Of a DNA stretch of 64,000 bases, positions 55,748 through 64,000 are shown one piece after another; the first letter of the stretch is position 1; each line of letters opens with the position of its first letter. The stretch comes from Archivesica marissinica (Eukaryota; Mollusca; Bivalvia; Venerida; Vesicomyidae): the NCBI GenBank assembly GCA_014843695.1, contig CM026387.1, forward strand, positions 64,349,842 to 64,413,841. Reading direction: 5' to 3'. A model generated the notes under the pieces. It saw nothing but the letters and a program-made list of their open reading frames with translations. It did not search any database and had not been told where the DNA came from. The position numbers and the translations under genes were made by a program.

Positions 55748-56644
55748 CTAGTATGATGACACCGATGGGTCTAGCCAGGTTTCAGTACCAATGATGATGT
55801 CAGGAGATGTTGATTCAATTAAGATGTCCAACTCAGGTTTTTTGTTTTTAATTGAATGAAAGTTCAGACTAATAATGTTCAGTGGTTTGTTAACGTATTT
55901 ATGAGTAGCTTTATTTGTTTGGTTTGTATTTGGAGATTGGTTCATTGGTGGCTTAGGTGGGATTTGTTTTGGAGAGGAACATGCAAATGGTTCACCGGGA
56001 CTACTACACAAACTGAGGGTTGAGAAAGGGCTATGGGAAAGCGACAAGGGGACTGTTTGGTTAAAAAATGAACTAGCGAAGTTTGGTAGGCCACATTGTA
56101 GACAATGCCATGATATATTACTACTGTCCATCATGGAATACATGGAGTATGTCATGTTACCTTGGCAATTGATATGAAACCATGTTTTGCATGAGTCACA
56201 CTCAAGGGCCTTGGACTTAAAGTTCACACCTTTACCGCACGTTCCGCAGGGCCACCTTGGGGCCCTTGGGCCAGGATTCGTTTCGATTTGATTACCCAAA
56301 AGGATTTTGATTAGGAGATGGAAGTTTCGATCAGATGGTGAGATGAGCAGTTCGTTAGGTCTGAATGATTTTGGTGCATGAAAGAGCCAGTAATAGAGAT
56401 TAATATGTTTGTCCTGCTGGGTCGTGTCATTTTTACAAAAACAGATTTGGTAGTCGTACAGGGGTGAATGTATGTCAACCGCTAACTGGGTTGGGTTTAG
56501 GTTAATCACAACTCCATGCTTGAAGTTTGTTTTGGCAGCAAGGAAACCAATACTGGATAGCAAGGTAACACTTCTGTGTAGGCAAAACATTTTCAAATTT
56601 GGTACGGTGGTGCTCGAGAATGAGATGTGAAAGACGGACAGCAC
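55748..56644 (-). pseudogene. Retrotransposon N-terminal frame: 2A-like motif, PHD-like finger, endonuclease start
   Basis: The 298-codon frame has a 2A-like GNQIETNPGP at about residues 117-126, then a Cys/His array of PHD/zinc-ribbon type (CGTCGKG ... CDSCKTWFHINC ... WHCLQC, residues ~132-183). A Pro/Ser/Asn-rich linker follows, then the first endonuclease motifs (ISLNFHSI, GTETWLD). It stops at a TAG inside the endonuclease, and homologous sequence continues in the same frame past the stop. A hydrophobic N-terminus precedes the 2A motif, as reported for other 2A-bearing LINEs. Confidence 0.85.
56267..56296 (-). other. 2A-like ribosome-skipping motif
   Basis: The codons read GNQIETNPGP. 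The NPGP core and the Ile-Glu at -5/-4 match the 2A consensus D(V/I)ExNPGP, but the Asp is replaced by Gln. It lies between the hydrophobic N-terminus and the PHD-like finger of the retrotransposon frame. Known 2A-like sequences in APE-type LINEs occupy the same place. Activity is unknown. Confidence 0.75.
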
Positions 56645-56866
56645 AACACAAACTTACGTTAGACATAGGATGGATGTTATATCTTCGTCCCGCGTGCAAC
56701 CCACGGGCACAGATGGAGTACACACAAATGAGCAGGTTAGTATGATGAATATAGGAAAGGTTTAACAGAAGTGCAATTTATCTGTACCAAATTATTTAGA
56801 CGTGAATTTATACCGGAAGTGCTAAACAGCTGAATCAGCCGAGTCTTCTAGACGCTTTACGTGTTT

Positions 56867-57866
56867 NNNNNNNNNNNNNNNNNNNNNNNNNNNNNNNNNN
56901 NNNNNNNNNNNNNNNNNNNNNNNNNNNNNNNNNNNNNNNNNNNNNNNNNNNNNNNNNNNNNNNNNNNNNNNNNNNNNNNNNNNNNNNNNNNNNNNNNNNN
57001 NNNNNNNNNNNNNNNNNNNNNNNNNNNNNNNNNNNNNNNNNNNNNNNNNNNNNNNNNNNNNNNNNNNNNNNNNNNNNNNNNNNNNNNNNNNNNNNNNNNN
57101 NNNNNNNNNNNNNNNNNNNNNNNNNNNNNNNNNNNNNNNNNNNNNNNNNNNNNNNNNNNNNNNNNNNNNNNNNNNNNNNNNNNNNNNNNNNNNNNNNNNN
57201 NNNNNNNNNNNNNNNNNNNNNNNNNNNNNNNNNNNNNNNNNNNNNNNNNNNNNNNNNNNNNNNNNNNNNNNNNNNNNNNNNNNNNNNNNNNNNNNNNNNN
57301 NNNNNNNNNNNNNNNNNNNNNNNNNNNNNNNNNNNNNNNNNNNNNNNNNNNNNNNNNNNNNNNNNNNNNNNNNNNNNNNNNNNNNNNNNNNNNNNNNNNN
57401 NNNNNNNNNNNNNNNNNNNNNNNNNNNNNNNNNNNNNNNNNNNNNNNNNNNNNNNNNNNNNNNNNNNNNNNNNNNNNNNNNNNNNNNNNNNNNNNNNNNN
57501 NNNNNNNNNNNNNNNNNNNNNNNNNNNNNNNNNNNNNNNNNNNNNNNNNNNNNNNNNNNNNNNNNNNNNNNNNNNNNNNNNNNNNNNNNNNNNNNNNNNN
57601 NNNNNNNNNNNNNNNNNNNNNNNNNNNNNNNNNNNNNNNNNNNNNNNNNNNNNNNNNNNNNNNNNNNNNNNNNNNNNNNNNNNNNNNNNNNNNNNNNNNN
57701 NNNNNNNNNNNNNNNNNNNNNNNNNNNNNNNNNNNNNNNNNNNNNNNNNNNNNNNNNNNNNNNNNNNNNNNNNNNNNNNNNNNNNNNNNNNNNNNNNNNN
57801 NNNNNNNNNNNNNNNNNNNNNNNNNNNNNNNNNNNNNNNNNNNNNNNNNNNNNNNNNNNNNNNNNN
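56867..57866. other. Assembly gap of exactly 1000 N
   Basis: A fixed-size placeholder. True length and content are unknown. Repeats on both sides probably caused it. Confidence 0.99.
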
Positions 57867-58045
57867 TCCCCCATAATTACGTAATCCTCATCACCACGCC
57901 ATCCCATATTAATTACGTAATCCTCATCACCACGCCATCCCCCATAATTACGTAATCCTCATCACCACGCCACCCCCATAATTACGTAATCCTCATCACC
58001 ACGCCATCCCCCATAATTACGTAATCCTCATCACCACGCCATTAC
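57867..58045. repeat. 35-bp minisatellite at the gap edge
   Basis: Five copies of CCCCATAATTACGTAATCCT + CATCACCACGCCATC, the first cut by the gap. Confidence 0.95.
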
Positions 58046-58094
58046 CATTACTTAATCAGAGAGCATATCAATGCAATGTTATCCTCAACAAGTT

Positions 58095-58330
58095 TAAACT
58101 TTATTTATTTTACGATTGCGAATCAAGTTTTAACAACTTATATTAATCACCCTCTGTTGAGGTGGCGCATATCGTACACGTGGTCATTCGTGTGGGAGGA
58201 AACCGTAGTACCCGGAGAAAAGCTACCCGACCGATCTGGCGACCACCATACCATCTCACATACTTCCCGGTCCGAATATCGAACACGGGTTGCATTTGTG
58301 AGAATCGAGCGTGCTAACCACTGCGCTAAT
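58095..58330 (-). mobile_element. SINE, family S4
   Basis: Full reverse copy, tail GTTTAAACTTTATTTATTTT to head CGTGCTAACCACTGCGCTAA. TATCCTC occurs at both flanks. Confidence 0.87.
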
Positions 58331-58508
58331 CGTATCCTCGTTGAATGACTGGATATATTACACTTACTTGTTATTCGGGACGCGGGACGACAGAAAGTGA
58401 TTGTTTATTGCCTTTCTACCTTATCTGTCTTATAGATTGGAACATTAATAACAATGTTCGATCCTAGAAGACGTAGACACGTACTTAGCCATTTCTGAGA
58501 ATGGAGTA

Positions 58509-58601
58509 TTGTTTGTTTGTTTGTTTGTTCGTGTTTTACGCCTTCATCAGCTCGGATTTGGGCTAGATCACCGGCGGGCAGCTTACCTAACACCTTTCCT
58601 G
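58509..58601 (-). mobile_element. 5'-truncated SINE S2 with perfect 13-bp target duplication
   Basis: TGAGAATGGAGTA at 58496-58508 and 58602-58614 flanks a tail (GTTT repeats, i.e. CAAA on its own strand) plus GTTTTACGCCTTCATCAGCT ... AACACCTTTCCTG. Truncation at the 5' end and the clean duplication show LINE-type reverse transcription. Confidence 0.9.
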
Positions 58602-58659
58602 TGAGAATGGAGTAGTATGAATACACATATAGGCACACCTAGACAAGTACAGGAGCAAT

Positions 58660-58951
58660 ACGGATCTGTAGTCCAGTGGTAACACGTTGGACTGGTAATC
58701 CAGGGATCGCAGGTTCGATCCCCCGTTTGACCATAATAAAATTAACAGTCTTTCAGATGGGACGTTAAACCGAGGTCTCGTGTCGATGCTTTACATCGTG
58801 CACATAAAAGAACCAGAGGAGACTCTGTAATGGGTCTCTGTCTGTATCATTGCACTATTCTCCAAAAATCTAAATTGACTAATCTCTTCAGGAGGCGTCG
58901 CTCATATGGGCAACCGGTAGCGACGATAAATAAACGTAAAACACACAAACA
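58660..58951 (+). mobile_element. Full-length SINE, family S1, with 12-bp target duplication
   Basis: TACAGGAGCAAT at 58648-58659 and 58952-58963. Head GTAGTCCAGTGGTAACACG (A box) and GCAGGTTCGATCCCCCG (B box), body TTTCAGATGGGACGTTAAAC, tail GGCAACCGGTAGCGACGATA then AATAAACGTAAAACACAC. Reference copy for the family here. Confidence 0.95.
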
Positions 58952-59039
58952 TACAGGAGCAATCTATAAACAAGTCAACACAAACATCATGTCCTTGAAA
59001 TTTATTTTCTTATGCTACTATATAAAGATCACCATATAA

Positions 59040-59495
59040 TTTTAATCTGTTTACGGAGCGATTCTAGTCGTGGTTTCAAATGCAGACACAACATAATTAC
59101 GAATACAATGATGCAAAGTTAACAATGCGACGGGTATAATATCTCTGGTTTCACAAAGCCACAGGCGTACGAATCATCCAAAATAGATTATGATATCGTA
59201 TATCCCGCCCAATCCACCTACACTCAATACAATTCCAAATCAGTATCCATGTGTTATACAGTATTTGGAGAAAACTGACTATATAATATTCATGTCATAT
59301 TATTTCATACCTTTTATTACAGATTTTTATGCAATGAATTGCTGAATACTCAAATGTCAATATGAAACTATTTATATTATATGATTATTAGTTGGCTCCA
59401 AATATTATAAAACGCCAGGTGACCTATTAGGAATTTTGTTCAATGTGTTCAAGAAGACCTATACAATTCAGTAGTTTTCCTAAAACTAATGACAT
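59040..59495. other. Unassigned AT-rich sequence
   Basis: No gene or repeat recognised. Confidence 0.4.
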
Positions 59496-59496
59496 T

Positions 59497-59715
59497 TCGT
59501 ATTCCTGTGGTCCAATACATTTCGTATTCCTGTGGTCCAATACATTTCATATTAATGTGGTCCAATACATTTCGTATTCCTGTGGTCCAATACATTTCAT
59601 ATTAATGTGGTCCAATACATTTCGTATTCCTGTGGTCCAATACATTTCATATTCCTGTGGTCCAATACATTTCGTATTCCTGTGGTCCAATACATTTCAT
59701 ATTCCTGTGGTTCAA
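59497..59715. repeat. 25-bp minisatellite
   Basis: About nine copies of TTTCGTATTCCTGTGGTCCA + ATACA, with TTAATGTGG variants. Confidence 0.95.
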
Positions 59716-60837
59716 TACAGCAGCAATCAAAAGGAGTTCTACATCTACCTTCATTAACCGTTTATTAACATGGTTCGACCAAAGTTTGATCGAACTGTCA
59801 ATTTTGAATGTTCATCGAATCACGGTATCAGTTTGGTTAAATATCGAACTGCTTCGTCGTTAGTTTCTTTGTGAACTATATGAGACTTCAATATAACCGA
59901 AGCAAGTCAAGTGTTAACGTGGAATATACAGACATGATACATTTACAATCAGATCGCTGATAGCTGCATTCTCTCTGGCGCCGAAATAGACACACAACAA
60001 CTAATACAACAGACACATAATACAAAACAAAGTCTGCAGATGAAACCATTCTAGATGTTCAAAACTAGGGTCTAAATTTGATAACATCATTTCATTGATA
60101 ACTTGTACAAATGATAGAGATTGTATCAGCGAGTTCTTTCGTTCGATTCTAACACTTGATGGATGTATATAGTTTTGTTAGCTAGATGGAATATTTACAG
60201 GTATAATGGCTGCCTTGTTGTCGTGCATTCGATTGAATGTGTGTCGATACCTATTCGTCTAATCTAATCTAGAACATTTTATACAAAATCTATCTATTGT
60301 AGTTGATATCAATGAAATGCATATTTCTAAAACAGTTAATGAGACATTTCACACAGATCTACAGTCTAAATACAATGTATTACCTACTTATCTATATATA
60401 TGTTAACTATCAGAAATGTAAATGTAAATAAATGTGTTTGTATTTTTGAGATAGCGTATGTTTTTGTATTAATAATTGTTTAGTATTTTGTCTCTTGAGG
60501 AAAATGCTAAGCGGGGTTCTAAAGAATTGAATATATGTTGAAATATATTACATGTGTTTACAATTTGGGATTGTCTAATAAATATATAATCCGTTTTGAA
60601 ACGTCAACGATATGTCTAAAGGTTGCACGTGATGGAAGATCCATTGAAGAAAAGACACACTGTCTCACGAACATTATTCACATTGTCAGTAAGTCTACTC
60701 CGAATCTATTGGCATGCGTACTGATCCCGTAATCATGCAGCGGATCTGAGTCCGCAAACCAAACTATGCTATTACATTGTTTACACTAATTGCTTGTACA
60801 TCGAATGTGAACAAATGTATGCAACTGTATGCACATT
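59716..60837. other. Unassigned AT-rich sequence
   Basis: No coding exon or repeat I can support. Confidence 0.4.
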
Positions 60838-61020
60838 TGTCACGAGATCTCAGTCCTTTTGAACTTCTCCGCAAGGAGTGAAAGAGACGAGTAAATGTTG
60901 ATTTATGTGACTTGCCTAAGGACATTGTGTGTCTGGCATGGGTTCGAACTCACAACCGCCCTCTGTTACGGGGAGGCTGTCGTATTCAGTGCACAACAAA
61001 CTACTCAATTACGGTTACAC
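60838..61020 (-). mobile_element. SINE related to family S3
   Basis: CACGAGATCTCAGTCCTTTT, GACTTGCCTAAGGACATTG and the reverse B box GGGTTCGAACTCACAAC have the S3 order but a different head. Confidence 0.6.
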
Positions 61021-61289
61021 ATAGTACGAATGCCCCAGTAGATGGATTACTTAGCGTCATTAGCTATTCAAACATAAAAAGAACTTTGTTCGATAAATTA
61101 ATTTCATTAGAACTAATTTACATACTGAAGATCTGTGGAATGGTCGCGGTACTTTTAACTGGGATGCGTGGTACAAACAACAACATATACGATATAGAAA
61201 CATATACATGTCCAACAAACAACCACCTGTGTAATTGTAACCTGTGTAATGCAATTACACGTCATATACATGTAACCCTAATATACATA

Positions 61290-61479
61290 TCCTCTATCTC
61301 GCTCTCTCTCTATCATATCTCTCCCTCTCTCCCTCTGCCTCTCTCTCCCTCTCTATTATCTCTCCTCTCTCTCGCTCTCTATCCTCTTCTCTCCTCTCTT
61401 CTCTCTCTCGCCCTCTCTATTCTCTCTCTCCTCTCTCTCTCTCTCCTCTCTATCCTCGCCTCTCCTCTCTTCTCTCTTT

Positions 61480-61527
<48 letters not shown>

Positions 61528-61551
61528 CCTCTCTCTCCCCTCTCTCTCGAT
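61290..61551. repeat. (CT)n-rich simple repeat
   Basis: CTCTCTCCCTCTCT-type tract with interruptions. It gives a spurious Leu/Ser-rich frame. Confidence 0.97.
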
Positions 61552-62192
61552 CTTATTAATAAAAAACATTGGATTGTTTTGTAATTGTTTTGAAATGCAA
61601 CATTGAAATCCTAACCCATTTAGCCAACATGGTACACTGACTAATGCTTGTAGATTATATTTCATTTCGGAATCAATTTTGATCACAGCCAATACCATTT
61701 CACATATGTAATTTATCACTTATACTCGAAACATTCACATATTTGACATATTATGCGCCATTCACATATTTGTACAGCATTACATATACACATTCGTGCT
61801 ACAGTTCTACCTTTGATTTGTACAGGGTCAACTTTGGAGCATTATCGCGCAAGTTGAGGTGTCGAAGACCATATACATTTCCTTGGTAGAAACAAGTACT
61901 CAATTATCAAACCTCCGTAATCGACTGACAACGTTCTCACATATCACCATTGTATCACTTGGATCTTGTAGGGAGCGAGCTCATGTCCCTGATTGATAGC
62001 GGTGCATTGAGAATTCTATCAACTGCATGATAGATCACTCGGTCACGGAGGAGCATATATACATACATATTACATATACTATTATATAGCTTAGTTTATT
62101 AGTACATAGTCTATGATGAGAACAATAGTCTCGTCAGGGTTGAAATGAATGAATAGACACGATATAGAACCTGTCAACAAAGTATGAATGCA

Positions 62193-62438
62193 TTAACTCT
62201 TTCACCGCCAATGTCGCATAAAAGCGACTTTGTAAAAAAGTAGAGAACCCGATCGGACAGAACAGAACATGCTGTCTGATCAGGCTATATGCTGATTGCT
62301 CTTCAGACATTGGAGCTGAAGCACCTGTCCGAATAGCAAACAACATAGATCCTGATCCGACGCGGCGTTACGCCGCGGCTGATCTGGATCTATGTTGTTT
62401 GCACATGCTCTGAATTTATTCGGCGCTGAAAGAGTTAA
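62193..62438. mobile_element. TTAA-type MITE, family B
   Basis: TTAACTCTTTCACCGCCAAT ... CGGCGCTGAAAGAGTTAA with internal ATAGATCCTGATCCGACG / GATCTGGATCTATGTTG palindromes. Confidence 0.85.
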
Positions 62439-62470
62439 ACCGACAACAAACAAGGGAACAACCTCTTTAA

Positions 62471-62690
62471 ATCAAATTAAGATAATTCATTTTTTATTTA
62501 AGCGTTATTTATTTTACAATGATTACGAAGCAAGTTCTAACAACTTATATTAATCACTCTCGTTGGCACGGATGAAAGTGTAATTGTGGTCATTCGTGTG
62601 GGAGGAAACCGGAGTACCCGGAGAGAAAGCACACATGTCGCGATAACCACTGAGCATCAAATTAAGATAATTCATTTTTTTTATTTAAGC
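62471..62690 (-). mobile_element. SINE S4, internally deleted, between 33-35-bp direct repeats
   Basis: ATCAAATTAAGATAATTCAT ... ATTTAAGC occurs at 62471-62503 and 62656-62690. Between them is an S4 copy lacking the region between ACACACATGTC and GATAACCACTG. Confidence 0.8.
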
Positions 62691-62694
62691 TTTG

Positions 62695-62815
62695 CTGTAA
62701 ACATTCCTTACTATATGAACATAGGGCAAACAAAAATAATGTGTGTCTTGTGCCTGTGGTAAACCCCCTATAATAACACCACAGTATATGGGTCTTCAAA
62801 AGAGCGGTCATAAGT
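62695..62815. repeat. Second copy of the 30140-30260 sequence
   Basis: Same sequence and same SINE junction as at 30140-30261, with only a few substitutions. Confidence 0.9.
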
Positions 62816-63005
62816 TTAAACTTTATTTATTTTACAACGATTGCGAAGCAAGTTCTAACCACTTATATTAATCACTGTCGTTGGCGCGGATGAAAGTGTA
62901 ATTGTGGTCATTCGTGTGGGAGGAAACCGGAGTACCCGGAGAGAAAACACACATGTCCGATCTGGCGACCACCGTACCATCTCACATACTTCCCGGTCCG
63001 AAGAT
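62816..63005 (-). mobile_element. SINE S4, head lost
   Basis: Tail GTTTAAACTTTATTTATTTT to CATACTTCCCGGTCCGAAGA. The B box and head are replaced by other sequence. Confidence 0.85.
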
Positions 63006-63199
63006 TATAACCTGGAAAGAAGGGTCACATGTTCTGTATAAAGTAGAACGTAAAGGGATAAATAAAAACATTACAACATCGAGCTTTGTGTAACAGGTTC
63101 TATACCTTTGCTAGCTAATGGTGATATAATGTTTTACTGCGTGATTTCTCACTTGTCAAGAAAGTTCTCTATCGTGGCATGTGAGAAATCGCTTTACAC

Positions 63200-63492
63200 C
63201 TTTTGTTCCTCTTCTGAATAGACCTCAAACACGGAATCACTGTCGCTGGCCTCGTCTTGAGATTGAGTCAGTTTCCATAACTTGACATTTTGATGTAGAA
63301 CTGTCTCCACATTGTCTACATTGTCATTACGTTCACAGTTAGAGAGTGCGGTTTCCTCTGATCGTGAGCGTTGTCTGGTAACTAATGGTGACTGGAACAC
63401 TGGCACTGCTGACGAAATGCTGTCCTCGCTCATGCGGATGTCATCTTCTAGTGACGTCACGCTACTGCTAAGCGATTCAGTCTGTGAGCTCT
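63200..63492 (-). CDS. Second exon of the same serine/acid-rich protein
   Basis: Acceptor CTATATTGCAG and donor AAAAG|GTGTAA give 293 bp. With one base carried from the preceding exon this makes 97 full codons and leaves in phase 0. The peptide has clustered serines (TESLSSSVTSLEDD), a basophilic kinase or 14-3-3-like site (RQRSRSEE), and an acidic end (SDSDSVFEVYSEEEQK). In Rad-type RGK GTPases an SDSD-rich acidic segment directly precedes the first strand of the G domain, which fits this end. The next exon would lie in the 63.2-58 kb interval or beyond, and I found no P-loop there. Function is not assigned. Confidence 0.6.
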
Positions 63493-63753
63493 CTGCAATA
63501 TAGTCGAAACAATGTAATTCGGAAAACAATAGCAAAATTCTAAACCCTATGCACAATGTTTGAATATGAATATTTAGAAAATGTCACCGTGGCAACACAT
63601 AACACCAATATGCCAGTATGTGTGCATGTCATAGCTACGGATCGACAGTGAATGTACTGTTTGTGATCTCATTCAAAATAAAAGTTTCAGGGTATTCAAT
63701 ATTGACAGTTTTCATAATTCGTCTAATTGCTTATTAGTAGAAATTAAGCTCAC

Positions 63754-64000
63754 CATCACTCGAAACAGACCAAGTTCGCTCGCGAACTTCTGGAATGACG
63801 TCACAATATCGCGGTACGCTCTGCTGTCTCACAATGGGTATCGACCAAGATGGTGTCGTCAAATTTAATGAACCAGATAGATTCAAAGTTCTGTTGCGCA
63901 TGCGCTTGGCTCGTCTCTTGTCAGTCTTCTGGTCTTTACTGATACTTCTGATAGTGTCATTCATGGTAATAAACTGTCGCATTAGCGTAACGTCTTGATG
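63754..64000 (-). CDS. Exon of an unidentified basic/serine-rich protein (possible RGK-family GTPase N-terminus), partial
   Basis: The frame is open to the window edge. The first candidate Met is at 63982 and a second at 63964, but the frame continues upstream, so the true start is uncertain. The peptide is basic (KTDKRRAKRMRNR), then contains SWSIPIVRQQSVPRY and RTWSVSSDG. The exon ends at GATG|GTGAGC and joins in phase 1 to the exon at 63492. The layout (basic N-terminus, SIP and serine-rich phosphosite-like motifs, acidic linker) recalls the region before the G domain of Rad/Gem/Rem proteins. No G-domain motif lies in the window, so this is a suggestion only. Confidence 0.6.

Larger units (their letters stand above)
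52875..56815 (-). mobile_element. Non-LTR retrotransposon, CR1/L2-like, decayed
   Basis: Read on the minus strand: 5' untranslated part, a frame with a 2A-like motif, PHD-like zinc finger and start of an apurinic endonuclease (56644-55748), the endonuclease remainder plus reverse transcriptase (55653-53800), a C-terminal domain (53633-53046), then a 3' UTR and a (GAA)n tail at 52888-52875. Such microsatellite-like tails are usual for the CR1/L2/Rex1 group. At least four lesions break the frame: a TAG at 55750-55748, a frameshift near 55660, an in-frame TAA at about 53800, and a frameshift near 53690. The 5' end is not resolved. It may continue into the N gap at 56867. Confidence 0.9.

Noticed and set aside
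56822..57955. Long frames across the N gap
   Set aside because: Composed of unknown bases.
60912..61559. 215-codon plus-strand protein
   Set aside because: Its second half is a (CT)n repeat and its first part a SINE.

Overview
The window is nuclear DNA of an animal. It is AT-rich, has spliceosomal introns with GT/AG borders, and carries tRNA-derived SINEs, MITEs, a CR1/L2-type LINE and many minisatellites. A lophotrochozoan, most likely a bivalve mollusc, is my best guess from the style of the SINEs and LINE. That is inference, not proof. There is no prokaryotic gene organisation.

Layout. (1) 0-6.6 kb is repeat-rich intergenic DNA (minisatellites, SINEs, MITEs). (2) 6.98-23.14 kb, minus strand, is a nearly complete QRSL1/GatA gene, the amidase subunit of the mitochondrial glutamyl-tRNA(Gln) amidotransferase. 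I could place nine coding exons with matching splice phases, giving 526 codons. Only a short first exon is missing. Its introns are packed with minisatellites, SINEs and MITEs, and two arrays seem to derive from the gene's own exon ends. (3) 23.1-33.9 kb holds a 2.9-kb 37-bp minisatellite, a 973-bp fold-back DNA transposon with 8-bp target duplications, and many SINEs and MITEs. (4) 33.96-52.87 kb is a ~19-kb GC-rich satellite built from three kinds of 10-bp block (30-bp basic unit) with kilobase-scale internal duplications. The many long reading frames there are by-products of the repeat. (5) 52.88-56.8 kb, minus strand, is a decayed non-LTR retrotransposon (2A-like motif, PHD-like finger, endonuclease, reverse transcriptase) whose 3' tail abuts the satellite. 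(6) A 1000-N scaffold gap follows, then a 35-bp minisatellite, SINEs, MITEs and simple repeats. (7) 63.2-64.0 kb, minus strand, has two coding exons of a serine-rich protein running off the window, possibly the N-terminal part of an RGK-type small GTPase.

Only two host genes can be supported: QRSL1 and the partial gene at the right edge. The rest is mobile or tandemly repeated DNA, and most of the interest lies in how repeats arise from, nest in and border other sequence.
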